Shown: positions 37,215 through 46,862, counted from the stretch's first letter. The stretch is 64,000 bases of DNA from Vagococcus xieshaowenii (GCF_004792515.1 NZ_CP038865.1:174001-238000), one strand, 5' to 3'. The notes: generated from the letters alone by a model not told the origin. Made by a program: numbers and translations.

Positions 37215-37496
37215 ATGGAAAAACAATGGAATCATTTTGAACAATGGTTTTTAAACAAAGCTGTGAAACAAAAGTTAAAAGAATTTCATCGTGCAGGTTA
37301 TTTGAATGTCATTGACACTGAGATTTGGGATTATGCTGTTGAAAGAATGTGGAAGAAACAAAGTCCGTCATTTAAAGAGTGTAAGCAAGACATTGAGGCT
37401 ATAACAATTAATGATTTTTTTGATTACCAACAAGTGAAAGTGCAGATTCAAAGTGCCAAGTTTTTTGATTTCTCTGATATTCAAGATTTATTATAG
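37215..37496 (+). CDS. ComN-like post-transcriptional regulator
   Basis: This 93-residue protein is predicted to be all helical, with HFEQWFLNKAVKQKLKEFHRAGY at the N-terminus, and resembles the ComN/YrzD family (post-transcriptional regulator, PF13797). In Bacillus, ComN affects comE mRNA and sits in the same yajC neighbourhood, which supports the call. It follows yajC after 37 nt and is closed by a strong terminator. The role here is inferred. Confidence 0.78.
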   Translation: MEKQWNHFEQWFLNKAVKQKLKEFHRAGYLNVIDTEIWDYAVERMWKKQSPSFKECKQDIEAITINDFFDYQQVKVQIQSAKFFDFSDIQDLL

Positions 37497-37538
37497 TGAG
37501 AAGAAACTACTTTTTGAAGACTGATTATTCGAGATTAA

Positions 37539-37577
37539 AGAGTTGTGACAAACTTATGTCACAACTCTTTTTTTTTA
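37539..37577 (+). terminator. Terminator of the tgt-yajC-comN region
   Basis: A perfect 12-bp stem (AGAGTTGTGACA with TGTCACAACTCT) is followed by a long T run. It shares the TTGTGACA core seen in other terminators here. Confidence 0.93.
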
Positions 37578-37661
37578 TTTTATTTTTTAACAGATTATTT
37601 TTGTATGAAAGTGCTACAAAATCAAGGATACTAATTCTTTAAGTAGAAGGATTAGTATTAA

Positions 37662-37677
37662 ATGAAAACGGATTTAT
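37662..37677 (+). promoter_or_regulatory. Candidate cre site upstream of adhE
   Basis: ATGAAAACGGATTTAT matches the CcpA cre consensus with one mismatch. It lies about 70 nt upstream of the adhE -35 box. CcpA control is inferred. Confidence 0.45.
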
Positions 37678-37705
37678 TCGTGAAAACAATAGTGATGGGC
37701 GAATA

Positions 37706-37723
37706 TTGTTAATTAAATCACAA
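37706..37723 (+). promoter_or_regulatory. Rex operator 1 (adhE)
   Basis: TTGTTAATTAAATCACAA is an 18-bp inverted repeat of the form TTGTKA-N6-TMACAA, matching the Rex consensus. It lies just upstream of the adhE -35 box. Confidence 0.78.
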
Positions 37724-37731
37724 AATAACTA

Positions 37732-37760
37732 TTTACAAGTCGTTTTTTTAAGTGTATGAT
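37732..37760 (+). promoter_or_regulatory. adhE promoter
   Basis: TTTACA (37732-37737), a 17-nt spacer and TATGAT (37755-37760) lie between two Rex operators. Confidence 0.72.
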
Positions 37761-37764
37761 TACA

Positions 37765-37782
37765 TTGTGAAAAGATTAACAA
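37765..37782 (+). promoter_or_regulatory. Rex operator 2 (adhE)
   Basis: TTGTGAAAAGATTAACAA is an 18-bp inverted repeat that overlaps the expected transcription start. Binding here would block the promoter when NADH is low. Confidence 0.8.
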
Positions 37783-37799
37783 ACATTGGAGGAAACATC

Positions 37800-40397
37800 A
37801 TGGTAGATAAAAAAATGGTTGAAAAGTCTGAACAAGTAAACGTTGAAGAAATGATTAATACGTTAGTGGAAAAAGGGAATTTAGCATTGAAAGCGATGGA
37901 GGATTTCGAACAAGAAAAAGTTGATGAAATTGTTCACAAGATGGCGATTGCAGCTTTAAATGCCCATATGCCTTTAGCAAAAATGGCTGTTGAAGAAACA
38001 GGTCGTGGGGTTTATGAAGATAAAGCAATTAAAAATATGTACGCATCAGAATATATTTGGAACAACATAAAAAATGATAAAACATGTGGTGTTATTAACG
38101 AAGACCCACAACATAATTTAATTGAAATTGCCTCACCAGTTGGCGTAGTTTGTGGGGTAACCCCAACCACTAACCCAACATCTACTACTATTTTTAAAGC
38201 CTTAATTTCAATTAAAACAAGAAACCCAATTATCTTTGCATTCCATCCAAGTGCGCAAAAATCCTCAGCCGAAGCTGCACGTATTGTTAAAGAAGCAGCA
38301 ATTAAAGCAGGGGCACCTGAAGATTGTATTCAATGGATTGAACAACCGTCATTAGAGGCAACAAGCGGATTGATGAATCATCCAGGTGTGGCCATTGTAT
38401 TAGCAACAGGTGGCTCAGGTATGGTTAAGTCAGCATATTCAACTGGTAAACCAGCTTTGGGTGTAGGTCCTGGTAATACACCAGCTTATATTGAAAAAAC
38501 AGCGAAAATCAAACGTGCAGTTAACGATTTAATTGTATCTAAAACATTTGATAACGGAATGATTTGTGCATCTGAACAAGGAATCATCGTTGATAAAGAA
38601 ATCTATGATGATGTAAAAGCTGAATTTCAAGCGCACCAAGTTTACTTTGTTAAAGAAGACGAAATTGAAAAATTAGAAGCAACTGTGATGAATGAAGCGA
38701 AAACAGCGGTTAATCCTAAAGTGGTAGGAATGCCCGCAACGACTATCGCTGAATGGGCAGGCATTAAAGTGCCAGCTGGAACTAAAATTTTAATGGCAGA
38801 GCTTAAAGGAACAGGTATTGAGTACCCATTATCATTAGAAAAATTATCTCCAGTTTTAGCAATGGTGAAAGCAAACAGTCGTGAAGAAGCGCTACAGCTT
38901 TGCGAAAACATGTTAGAGTTTGGTTTAGGACATACAGCAGTTGTTCATACAGAAGACGAAGACTTACAATTACAATTCGGTTTACGCATGAAAGCTTGTC
39001 GTGTCTTAGTTAACTCACCAGCTGCTCAAGGTGGTATCGGGGACTTATACAACGAAATGATTCCATCATTAACATTAGGCTGCGGTTCTTATGGTAAAAA
39101 CTCAGTGTCTAAAAACGTTTCAGCGATTAATTTAATTAACACAAAAACAATAGCGAAAAGAAGGAATAATATGCAATGGTTTAAATTACCACCAAAAATT
39201 TATTTCGAAAAAAATTCACTTAATTATTTAGAAGATATGAAAGATGTTGAACGTGTCTTTATCGTAGCAGACCAAGGGATGGTAAATTTAGGCTACGTTA
39301 ACCGCGTGATTGAAACATTAAATCGTCGTTCTAACCCAGTTCAAGTAGAAGTGTTTGCTGATGTTGAACCAGATCCATCAAGTGAAACGGTTGAACGTGG
39401 ATTGTCTCAAATGACAACGTTTAAACCAGATACTATTATTGCCCTAGGTGGTGGTTCACCAATGGATGCAGCAAAAGGTATGTGGATGTTCTATGAACAC
39501 TCAGATGTGGAATTCTTTGGCGCAAAACAAAAATTCTTAGATATTCGTAAACGTACGTACAAAATTCCTGGTGCAGAAAAAACTAAATTCGTTGCAATCC
39601 CAACAACTTCTGGGACTGGTTCAGAAGTAACACCGTTTGCGGTTATTACTGACAGCGAAACAGGCGTGAAATACCCATTAGCTGACTACGCTTTAACACC
39701 AGATGTAGCGATTATTGACCCACAATTTGTATACTCAGTCCCTAAATCAGTAACAGCAGATACAGGGATGGACGTGTTAACGCACGCGATTGAATCTTAT
39801 GTTTCTGTTATGGCTTCAGATTACACAAGAGGTTTAAGCTTACAAGCTATCAAATTAGTGTTTGAAAACTTAGAAGATTCTTGCTTACGTCCAAATGAAG
39901 AAAACCGCGAAAAAATGCATAATGCTTCAGCTTTAGCTGGTATGGCATTTGCGAATGCTTTCTTAGGAATATGTCATTCAATCGCTCATAAATGCGGTGC
40001 AGCTTTCCATATTCCACATGGTCGTACAAATGCGATTCTATTACCACACGTGATTCGTTACAATGCAAAAGACCCATCAAAACATGCGTTGTTCCCTAAA
40101 TATGATTTCTTCCGTGCGGATGAAGATTATGCAGACATCGCTCGATTCTTAGGTCTGAAAGGTAAAACAACAGAAGAATTAGTCGAATCATTAGCTAAAG
40201 CAGTTGCAGATTTAGGTGGAAAATGTGGCATTGATATGAACTTTAAAGCACAAGGTGTGACTAAATCACAATTAGATATTCAAGTAGATGAATTAGCAGA
40301 ATTAGCTTATGAAGATCAATGTACAGGAGCAAATCCAAAAGAACCATTAATTAGTGAATTAAAAGAGATTATTATTAAAGCATATAATGGCAAATAA
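37800..40397 (+). CDS. adhE: Bifunctional acetaldehyde-CoA/alcohol dehydrogenase AdhE
   Basis: This 865-residue enzyme reduces acetyl-CoA to acetaldehyde and then to ethanol, using two NADH. The N-terminal half (about 1-440) is a CoA-acylating aldehyde dehydrogenase with the catalytic Cys in NGMICASEQ. The C-terminal half (about 450-865) is an iron-dependent alcohol dehydrogenase with [11 protein letters not shown] and the metal ligands in [18 protein letters not shown] and [12 protein letters not shown] 37800 has GGAGG 7 nt upstream; the earlier in-frame start at 37752 overlaps the promoter. Two Rex boxes and a possible cre site indicate redox and carbon control. AdhE forms filaments (spirosomes). 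Confidence 0.97.
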   Translation: MVDKKMVEKSEQVNVEEMINTLVEKGNLALKAMEDFEQEKVDEIVHKMAIAALNAHMPLAKMAVEETGRGVYEDKAIKNMYASEYIWNNIKNDKTCGVINEDPQHNLIEIASPVGVVCGVTPTTNPTSTTIFKALISIKTRNPIIFAFHPSAQKSSAEAARIVKEAAIKAGAPEDCIQWIEQPSLEATSGLMNHPGVAIVLATGGSGMVKSAYSTGKPALGVGPGNTPAYIEKTAKIKRAVNDLIVSKTFDNGMICASEQGIIVDKEIYDDVKAEFQAHQVYFVKEDEIEKLEATVMNEAKTAVNPKVVGMPATTIAEWAGIKVPAGTKILMAELKGTGIEYPLSLEKLSPVLAMVKANSREEALQLCENMLEFGLGHTAVVHTEDEDLQLQFGLRMKACRVLVNSPAAQGGIGDLYNEMIPSLTLGCGSYGKNSVSKNVSAINLINTKTIAKRRNNMQWFKLPPKIYFEKNSLNYLEDMKDVERVFIVADQGMVNLGYVNRVIETLNRRSNPVQVEVFADVEPDPSSETVERGLSQMTTFKPDTIIALGGGSPMDAAKGMWMFYEHSDVEFFGAKQKFLDIRKRTYKIPGAEKTKFVAIPTTSGTGSEVTPFAVITDSETGVKYPLADYALTPDVAIIDPQFVYSVPKSVTADTGMDVLTHAIESYVSVMASDYTRGLSLQAIKLVFENLEDSCLRPNEENREKMHNASALAGMAFANAFLGICHSIAHKCGAAFHIPHGRTNAILLPHVIRYNAKDPSKHALFPKYDFFRADEDYADIARFLGLKGKTTEELVESLAKAVADLGGKCGIDMNFKAQGVTKSQLDIQVDELAELAYEDQCTGANPKEPLISELKEIIIKAYNGK

Positions 40398-40409
40398 TTC
40401 CTAATAGCT

Positions 40410-40447
40410 AAAGAAGGAGTGAAGCATAAGTCTTCGCTCCTTCTTTA
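40410..40447 (+). terminator. Terminator after adhE
   Basis: A 15-bp stem (AAAGAAGGAGTGAAG with CTTCGCTCCTTCTTT, one G-U-like mismatch) has a 7-nt loop. The T run is short, forming part of the 3' arm. Confidence 0.85.
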
Positions 40448-40555
40448 TTGTTTATAGAATGATTAAGAAGAGGAATGTTTGTGGAAAAAAAATGATAAAA
40501 ATGGTAAAATATTGGAGATTGTTTTTTTTGTTTTTAAAGAACTTGAGGTGGAAAA

Positions 40556-41419
40556 GTGAAGAAATATAATGTAAGCAAAAATATGATAATTGCCATTATT
40601 TTGACCATAATTGTTGTGGTATTAATAACCGTTAGTGCGCTGCAACGTGATCGCAAAAATGAGACAAGTCTTTTTCAAGCGGTGACCAATGATTTAGTTG
40701 CGACACTGGATAAAGGTCTGTCATATCCTATTAGGGCGATTGAAAAGAGTGTTCATCTAGTAGGGGATGTATTTGGCACCTATGAAGAGAATACTCAGTT
40801 GAAAAAACGTTTGGACAGTTACGCAGAAACACAAGTAGAAAATAATCTGCTGAAGAAAGAAAATAAAGAGTTAAGAGAACAATTAACTCTAGGAGCTACA
40901 TTAACTACACAGGCAAAAGTGAATGCTAATGTGATTTCACGTTCACCAGATAATTGGCAAGATATTTTGATTATAGATCGTGGAGAAGTTGACGGATTAG
41001 AAGTAAATATGCCTGTAATGGGAGCAAAAGGATTAATTGGACGTGTTATTTCAGTTAATAAAACATCATCGAAAGTTGAGCTATTGACATCAACTAATCA
41101 AAATTCTAATTACTTCCCAGCAATGATTACAACGTCTAAAGGAGACGATGTTTTCGGATTATTAGAAGATTATGACGAGGCAACTAATCTATTCATTATA
41201 AAACAATTAAATGCTACAGAAGGCGTGAAAAAAGGAGATAAAGTCATCACCTCAGGACTAGGTTCAACGGCTCCTAAGGGATTGGTTATAGGAACAGTTG
41301 AAAAGATTGAATCCACTAATTTTGGGTTAGAAAAAGAAGTTTACGTTAAACCAGCAACCTCTTTATATGACATTTCGATTGTGACTGTTGTTAAACGCAT
41401 GGCAGGAAGTGGCGAATAA
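40556..41419 (+). CDS. mreC: Cell-shape protein MreC
   Basis: This 287-residue bitopic protein helps position the elongation peptidoglycan machinery. It has one N-terminal membrane helix (about residues 9-29) and a coiled coil (about 70-115, rich in Glu, Lys and Leu). Two extracellular beta barrels follow, carrying VISRSPDNWQDILIIDRG and GLIGRVISV. The start is GTG 40556 after GAGGTGG. It abuts mreD with no gap. Ovoid cocci retain MreCD for peripheral wall growth, which fits the inferred host. No mreB is seen in this window. Confidence 0.94.
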   Translation: MKKYNVSKNMIIAIILTIIVVVLITVSALQRDRKNETSLFQAVTNDLVATLDKGLSYPIRAIEKSVHLVGDVFGTYEENTQLKKRLDSYAETQVENNLLKKENKELREQLTLGATLTTQAKVNANVISRSPDNWQDILIIDRGEVDGLEVNMPVMGAKGLIGRVISVNKTSSKVELLTSTNQNSNYFPAMITTSKGDDVFGLLEDYDEATNLFIIKQLNATEGVKKGDKVITSGLGSTAPKGLVIGTVEKIESTNFGLEKEVYVKPATSLYDISIVTVVKRMAGSGE

Positions 41420-41932
41420 ATGAAAGAAAACATTGTGATTAAAATATGGTTGCCGTTTCTTTTGCTGATGGTAACGTTATTGGATAGTCAATTAAGTAAT
41501 ATTTTACGTATTGCGTTTGAGAATCAATATGTGATACTTAGTCATTTTATGTTACTAGGTTTAATCCTAGCGAGTTTGTTTTTTAATCAACGCTATATGA
41601 CGATTTTATCAATTATTTTAGGATTGATTATTGATAATTATTACTACGGTATTTTAGGAATATGGACGGTTTCTTTACCAATTACTGTTTCAATTGCGTA
41701 TTGGATTTTTAAATACATAAAACCTAGTATTCCTAGTTTGTTCCTGAGTTTGGTTATTTTTATTACACTTTTGGATTCAAGTGCCTATTTTATTCAGGTG
41801 GTTTTTGGGTTGATAGAGGGCAACTTCATTAATTTTATTGCCCGTGAGTTAGGTCCAACCTTAATTATGAATATCTTCTTTTTTGTCATACTAGCTTATC
41901 CAATCAATAAGTTATTGAATAGAAAAAGATAA
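41420..41932 (+). CDS. mreD: Cell-shape membrane protein MreD
   Basis: This 170-residue integral membrane protein has five to six hydrophobic segments and partners MreC. It starts immediately after the mreC stop codon, with a ribosome binding site (AGGAAG) inside mreC. Sequence conservation in MreD is low. The call rests on topology, length, the IDNYYYGILG segment and position. Confidence 0.9.
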   Translation: MKENIVIKIWLPFLLLMVTLLDSQLSNILRIAFENQYVILSHFMLLGLILASLFFNQRYMTILSIILGLIIDNYYYGILGIWTVSLPITVSIAYWIFKYIKPSIPSLFLSLVIFITLLDSSAYFIQVVFGLIEGNFINFIARELGPTLIMNIFFFVILAYPINKLLNRKR

Positions 41933-42049
41933 CCTTGAAATATTATTGTAATATTAATATTATATGACTGTCACAGTAGTATGTTACTATTACTCTTGTA
42001 GATGTAGGAAAGATAAAATATATAGATAATTAATACGGGGGTAAACAGA

Positions 42050-43480
42050 GTGAAGAGACGTTTATTATCAATGTTGTTGGTAAGTACCATGGCATGCGGA
42101 AGTTTAGCATTACCAAGTACGATTCAAGCAGATGAATATGATCAAAAAATCGAAAATTCAAATAAAAAAATTAAAGAGTTAAGTGATAAGGCAGCGACAG
42201 CAGAAGCTGAATTAGCAGCTGTAAAAGCAAATATTTCAGCTATTCATGAGAAAGCTGAGAAATTACAAAAAGAGCAAGTAGCGTTAGGTAAAGAAGTGAC
42301 AACTTTAAACAAAGAAGTGAAAGAGTTGAACATCAAAATCGAAAAACGTGATGCACGTTTGAAAGACCAAGCCCGCGCTGTTCAAACAGGTGGTATGTCT
42401 TCAGGATATTTAGAAGCAGTATTATCAGCGGATAGTTTATCAGATGCTGTTACACGTGTTGCCGCTTCAGCAAAACTTGTGTCTGCAAGTAATTCTTTAT
42501 TAGAAGAGCAAGAACAAGATAAAAAGATTGTTGAAGAGAAAAAAGCTAAAACAGAAGATAAATTAAAAGAAATTCAAGCCAATGCTTCAGAACTAGAAGC
42601 ACAAAAAGGTCAATTAGTTGATCAAGAATTACAACAAACAGTGTTAGTAAATACAATTGCAGCTGAGAAGACAACTGAAGAAGGCAAAAAAGCAGAATTC
42701 ATTGCTCAAAAAGAAGAAGCAGAACGTCGTCGTGCTGAAGAAGCTCGCTTAGCTAAAGAAGCTGAAGAGCAAGCTAAAGCAGCTGCAGCAGCAGAAGCTC
42801 AAAGAGTAGCAGCAGAACAAGCAGCTGCAGAACAAGCAGCTGCAAGAGCGGTAGAAACACAAACATCTGTAAGTAATAATTTAGTGTCATCAGATGCTTC
42901 AACTACTAATGTTGTAACTGAAAGTAATACAACACAAAGTAGCACTAATAATGCTGAAAGTAGTAAAGAATCAGAAACTAATACGTCAACTGAAGATACA
43001 AGCTCAACTATTGAGACACCAGAAGTATCAGTACCGAGTGAACCAGCTCAACCAAGTGAGCCGGCAGCACCAAGTGAACCAGCTCAACCAGCTGAACCCG
43101 AAACACCAGCGCCTAGTCAATCTATTAATGCTTCAGCTATTTTAGCAGAAGCTGCTAAACATATTGGGAAACCTTATGTTTGGGGTGGTAAAGGACCAGA
43201 TGTCTTTGACTGTTCAGGTTTTACAGCTTACGTATTCCGTAAAGCCGCTGGACGTGAAATCGGTGGTTATACAGTACCTCAAGAGTCTGCAGGAACAGTG
43301 ATTCCATTATCACAAGCTCAAGCAGGAGACTTATTATTCTGGGGGCCAAGAGGTGGCACATCACACGTTGCAATTTCAACGGGTGGTACAGGTTATATCC
43401 ACGCGCCACAACCAGGTGAGTCAATCAAATATGGTTCATTCCAATATTACTCACCAGACTTTGCAGTACGTGTAAGATAA
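42050..43480 (+). CDS. Secreted NlpC/P60 peptidoglycan hydrolase with coiled coil (SagA/PcsB-like)
   Basis: This 476-residue secreted protein has a signal peptide (about 1-27, ending IQA). A long coiled coil (about 30-250, ending in Ala/Glu-rich heptads) and a low-complexity Ser/Thr then Pro/Glu/Ser linker (about 270-355) follow. The C-terminal NlpC/P60 domain (about 360-476) has its catalytic Cys in VFDCSGF and His in GTSHVAIS. The design matches enterococcal SagA and P45-type endopeptidases, which cut stem peptides during cell separation. The start is GTG 42050 after GGGGGT. It follows mreCD, as in related cocci. Confidence 0.92.
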   Translation: MKRRLLSMLLVSTMACGSLALPSTIQADEYDQKIENSNKKIKELSDKAATAEAELAAVKANISAIHEKAEKLQKEQVALGKEVTTLNKEVKELNIKIEKRDARLKDQARAVQTGGMSSGYLEAVLSADSLSDAVTRVAASAKLVSASNSLLEEQEQDKKIVEEKKAKTEDKLKEIQANASELEAQKGQLVDQELQQTVLVNTIAAEKTTEEGKKAEFIAQKEEAERRRAEEARLAKEAEEQAKAAAAAEAQRVAAEQAAAEQAAARAVETQTSVSNNLVSSDASTTNVVTESNTTQSSTNNAESSKESETNTSTEDTSSTIETPEVSVPSEPAQPSEPAAPSEPAQPAEPETPAPSQSINASAILAEAAKHIGKPYVWGGKGPDVFDCSGFTAYVFRKAAGREIGGYTVPQESAGTVIPLSQAQAGDLLFWGPRGGTSHVAISTGGTGYIHAPQPGESIKYGSFQYYSPDFAVRVR

Positions 43481-43491
43481 TAACAATTTAG

Positions 43492-43523
43492 CTAGAGAGT
43501 CATGATTGACTCTCTAGTTTTTT
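43492..43523 (+). terminator. First terminator after the NlpC/P60 gene
   Basis: A perfect 10-bp stem (CTAGAGAGTC with GACTCTCTAG) is followed by T6. Confidence 0.93.
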
Positions 43524-43532
43524 AATTAATAA

Positions 43533-43578
43533 AAGCTCTTGATTCTAAGATAAATCAGAATCAAGGGCTTATTTTTTT
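43533..43578 (+). terminator. Second, tandem terminator after the NlpC/P60 gene
   Basis: AAGCTCTTGATTCT (43533-43546) pairs with AGAATCAAGGGCTT (43557-43570, with a mismatch or G-U pair) and is followed by A then T7. Two terminators in series suggest a highly transcribed gene that must be insulated. Confidence 0.85.
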
Positions 43579-43672
43579 GTCATGATATCAGGATGAGAGT
43601 CATGTATTAGTTTTGTTCAATAAAATACCTATTTATGTTAAGATGTTTATAATATTAATATGAGGTGATGAA

Positions 43673-44326
43673 ATGGAAAATAGGGTAATTAAATTTGGGC
43701 TAATATTGAGCATGTGTTTGTTAGTGACAGGTTGTCAAACAGCTTTACCAAAAAATCAGTTAATAAAAGAGGGGAAGATGAGGTATATAATTGCTGATCA
43801 GGAGCAAAATCCATTTGTTACATTAATACAAAATCCAGGCGGCTTGATTATAAGTCCAAATGATGAGGTGAAACAAATGACTGTATATTTTGATGTCTAT
43901 CACCAAGATAAGATAGTGAAACATGAGGAAGTTGGTAAAGTTTTCGCTGATGACTTATTTAAATTAAAAGGGACATTAGTTTGGGGAGAAACTGCAAATA
44001 ACAAGCTAAACGACTCTGATGAGCAATCTGACGATAGTAGTTATATGAATCCTTTAAGCGTAGCATTTGTAACAGAGGAAAGTAGTATTAATTTTGGGAT
44101 TCCAGATATGAGTCGTTATCAATATAATAGTTCTAGTAATTTTAGTCTATCTGATGAAATGAAACAACTGCCTACAAATCAACCTGTGATGCTTGCCATG
44201 TGGTCTAAGGGAGAGAGTTTCACAACATTTGATAATTCTCTTGAATATTTTAAGAAGGAAAACTTAAAAAATGAAGCTAGCTATTTCTTATATGTTGTAT
44301 TTTCTGATAAAGTAATAGATGATTAA
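43673..44326 (+). CDS. Putative lipoprotein of unknown function
   Basis: This 217-residue protein has a lipoprotein signal with lipobox LVTGC (Cys21), so it should be anchored outside the membrane. The rest is soluble and moderately acidic, with Asn/Ser/Asp-rich stretches near residues 100-120. I do not recognise a domain. The ribosome binding site is GAGGTGATG before ATG 43673. Its end lies 37 nt before the YeiH-family gene, so the two may be co-transcribed. Confidence 0.72.
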   Translation: MENRVIKFGLILSMCLLVTGCQTALPKNQLIKEGKMRYIIADQEQNPFVTLIQNPGGLIISPNDEVKQMTVYFDVYHQDKIVKHEEVGKVFADDLFKLKGTLVWGETANNKLNDSDEQSDDSSYMNPLSVAFVTEESSINFGIPDMSRYQYNSSSNFSLSDEMKQLPTNQPVMLAMWSKGESFTTFDNSLEYFKKENLKNEASYFLYVVFSDKVIDD

Positions 44327-44363
44327 ATCAATACGTTATGAAATACACTTAAGGAAGAAAAAT

Positions 44364-45359
44364 ATGCAAAAATCTAAAAAATTGTTACCAGGTATTATAT
44401 TATCTATCATGATAAGTATCGTTGCTCAGCTAGTAGGACGTTTTTTACCGACATTAGGAAGTGCCTTGATTGCTATATTATTAGGTATTATAGTAGGGAA
44501 TATGATAGGTCATCAAGAGTACCTCGATAAAGGAACAAAGTTTTCCGAGAGTAAATTATTAGAAATAGCGATTGCCTTAACAGGATTGACGCTTAGTTTA
44601 CAATCGATTTCACAGATTGGTATAAGTGGTGTATTGTATGTTGTTTTGCAGATGAGTGTGACCATTTTGGGCGTGATTCTAATTGGAAAACGGATGGGTT
44701 ATTCACTAGATTTTCGTTTGCTAATGGGTGCAGGAAATGGTGTGTGTGGGTCATCAGCAATTGCTACTGTCGTACCGGTTATCAGTGCTAGCGAAAAAAA
44801 TAAAGGTTTGTCTATTACCATAGTGAACTTAACAGGTACAGTGCTGATGTTGATTGCCCCGATACTATCCGGTTATTGGTTTCATGATAGTATCATAAAG
44901 TCAGGGGCCTTAATTGGTGGTAATTTACAATCGGTTGGTCAAGTTGTTGCTTCTGCAAAAATGGTCAGTGATCCCGTAACAGAAATGGCAACGGTATTCA
45001 AATTATTACGTGTCGTATTGCTAGTAGTGGTGGTCTTAGTTTTTAGTAAAATAAAAAATGTTAGTGGCGTGGAACAGTCATCTATCAAGCGACAACGTAT
45101 CAACATTCCATGGTTTATTATGGTCTTTTTCATTTTATGTGTAGCGAGTTCTACGGTGATTCATTTATCAGATGAATGGGTCCAAATAGTGAAGTGGTTG
45201 AGTAATCAATTTGAAATTATTGCGTTGGCCGCAATTGGTTTACGTGTGAATATTCATTATTTACTAAAAGAAGGACCTAAAGCGATGCTTTATGGCCTAA
45301 CTGTGGCAGTTTTTCAAATGATGACGGCATACGTTTTGATACGTCTATTATTGCCATAA
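44364..45359 (+). CDS. YeiH-family (UPF0324) putative sulfate exporter
   Basis: This 331-residue protein has about ten hydrophobic segments and belongs to the UPF0324/YeiH family, annotated as putative sulfate exporters. Family segments include LGIIVGN, LEIAIALTGLTLSL, GAGNGVCGSSAIATVVPVI and NLTGTVLMLIAP. ATG 44364 has AAGGAAG upstream. ATG 44319 overlaps the lipoprotein stop but would add 15 non-hydrophobic residues. The transported substrate is not experimentally clear. Confidence 0.86.
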   Translation: MQKSKKLLPGIILSIMISIVAQLVGRFLPTLGSALIAILLGIIVGNMIGHQEYLDKGTKFSESKLLEIAIALTGLTLSLQSISQIGISGVLYVVLQMSVTILGVILIGKRMGYSLDFRLLMGAGNGVCGSSAIATVVPVISASEKNKGLSITIVNLTGTVLMLIAPILSGYWFHDSIIKSGALIGGNLQSVGQVVASAKMVSDPVTEMATVFKLLRVVLLVVVVLVFSKIKNVSGVEQSSIKRQRINIPWFIMVFFILCVASSTVIHLSDEWVQIVKWLSNQFEIIALAAIGLRVNIHYLLKEGPKAMLYGLTVAVFQMMTAYVLIRLLLP

Positions 45360-45379
45360 TTCTTCATCTTTTATACGAT

Positions 45380-45408
45380 TGAAAATAGGTACAAATCATG
45401 ATAAAATG
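45380..45408 (+). promoter_or_regulatory. Promoter of the NCS2 permease gene
   Basis: TTGAAA (45380-45385), a 17-nt spacer and TAAAAT (45403-45408) lie upstream of the attenuated leader. Confidence 0.6.
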
Positions 45409-45454
45409 ATTAAGTGAAGCGTTTTATTAAATAATTAAATAGTATATTCGTTAT

Positions 45455-45497
45455 GTATAGGTGGGTGGGCTTCTTGCTACCCGTCTATACTTTTTTT
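45455..45497 (+). terminator. Leader terminator (attenuator) before the NCS2 permease
   Basis: GTATAG (45455-45460) plus TGGGT pairs with ACCC and CTATAC (45485-45490), followed by T7. It lies between a plausible promoter and the permease start, so it should attenuate that gene. It may also end YeiH transcripts. I could not match the guanine/adenine riboswitch consensus. Confidence 0.75.
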
Positions 45498-45518
45498 GTG
45501 CGATGAAAGGAGAAAAGG

Positions 45519-46790
45519 ATGTTTAAACAATGGAAAAATGTAGATATTAAAAAGGAACTCTTTGGTGGCTTGACGTCATTTTTTGCAATCTCTTATGTCA
45601 TTATTGTCAATTCGATGATTTTGTCTGAGGCAGGTTTACCACCTGAGTTGAGTGTGTTTGGTACGATTTTTATTTCGGTGATAGGATGTTTGTTAATTGG
45701 TTTACTTGGAGATGTACCGATTATTTTGACAACTGGAATGGGGGTCAATTCATTTGTCACCTATAATTTAGTGATGGATATGAAGATGAGTTGGCAAGAA
45801 GCGCTAGCTATCAGTTTTATGGCAAGTATTATTTGTTTGATTGTCGCTGTCACTCCGTTAATTGATAAAATGAACGATTCGATTCCAGAAAGCTTAAAAC
45901 ACGGGATTACGTCTGGGATAGGGTTATTTTTAGTGCTTGTTGGTTTAGAAAATGGGAAAATTATTGTTCGTGGTGAACAAACCTTCATGGAATTGAATTC
46001 ATTTACGAACCCTGATATGTTGTTAACGCTGGGAGCACTTGTTCTGACGTTGTTTTTATTTTTGAAAAATGTTCAAGGTAGTTTTTTTATTGGGATTATT
46101 ATTATGACAATTATTGCTAATTTACTTGGATTAGTGGATGTTGGACAAAATAACTTCAGTTTGTCTGCTATAAAAGATTATCCAGATGTTGTAGCAAAAT
46201 TAGATTTTTCTAGTCTATTTAGCATCAAATTTTTACTGGGGACTTTTTCATTAGCGATGATTTTGATTTTTGAATCACTTGGATTGATGAATGGCTTACT
46301 ACCGGGGTTAAGTAAAGAACGCTTTAAGAAAGCATCTATCATTAATGCTGGTGTGATGATGTTTTCTAGTATACTAGGGACAAGCCCAACGATTCCGGCA
46401 GCTGAAAGTTCAACAGGTATTCAAGAAGGTGCTAAAAGAGGGCTATCTTCTGTAGTGGCAGGTGTTCTATTCTTTGTGAGTATCTTTTTGATTCCTGTCT
46501 TATCATATATTCCGAGTTCCGCATTGGCACCCGTTATTATTATTACCGGTTGTTTGATGATGAGTAATATCCAACACATTGATTTAGAAGATTTTTCAGA
46601 TTGGTTCTCACCATTTCTAATGATTGTGATGATGGGCTTTTCAATGAGTATTTCATCAGGTTTGGCATTTGGATTTGTTGCGTATCCGTTAGTTAAACTG
46701 TTTTCAGGAAAACGAAAAGAATTAACCCCAACGGTTTGTATTATTTCATTTCTTTTCTTTTGTTATTTGTTAGCAAAAGTTTGGATTTAA
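45519..46790 (+). CDS. NCS2-family purine permease (AzgA/PbuG type)
   Basis: This 423-residue transporter has about 12-14 hydrophobic segments and belongs to the AzgA branch of NCS2 (hypoxanthine/guanine/adenine uptake). Diagnostic segments are LTSFFAISYVIIVNSMILSEAG near the N-terminus, TGMGVNSFVTY, and TSPTIPAAESSTGIQEGAK, the AzgA counterpart of the NCS2 signature. The ribosome binding site is AAAGGAG. A structured, terminator-bearing leader suggests control by purine supply or a related signal. It complements the purine deaminase in salvage. Confidence 0.9.
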   Translation: MFKQWKNVDIKKELFGGLTSFFAISYVIIVNSMILSEAGLPPELSVFGTIFISVIGCLLIGLLGDVPIILTTGMGVNSFVTYNLVMDMKMSWQEALAISFMASIICLIVAVTPLIDKMNDSIPESLKHGITSGIGLFLVLVGLENGKIIVRGEQTFMELNSFTNPDMLLTLGALVLTLFLFLKNVQGSFFIGIIIMTIIANLLGLVDVGQNNFSLSAIKDYPDVVAKLDFSSLFSIKFLLGTFSLAMILIFESLGLMNGLLPGLSKERFKKASIINAGVMMFSSILGTSPTIPAAESSTGIQEGAKRGLSSVVAGVLFFVSIFLIPVLSYIPSSALAPVIIITGCLMMSNIQHIDLEDFSDWFSPFLMIVMMGFSMSISSGLAFGFVAYPLVKLFSGKRKELTPTVCIISFLFFCYLLAKVWI

Positions 46791-46803
46791 GAGGAATATG
46801 TAA

Positions 46804-46836
46804 GAGAGTTAACATTGATGTTAGCTCTCTTTTTTT
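46804..46836 (+). terminator. Terminator after the NCS2 permease
   Basis: GAGAGTTAACA pairs with TGTTAGCTCTC across a 4-nt loop and is followed by T7. Confidence 0.9.
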
Positions 46837-46862
46837 GCGTATTATTTCATGAGGTGATGAAG

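Noticed and set aside
41940-42049. WalR-type box (TGTWAH-N5-TGTWAH) upstream of the NlpC/P60 gene
   Set aside because: TGTCAC and TGTTAC are present but separated by 7 nt and the first half site does not match.
45420-45497. Purine riboswitch before the NCS2 permease
   Set aside because: The conserved loop and junction bases of the guanine/adenine aptamer are absent; only the terminator is clear.
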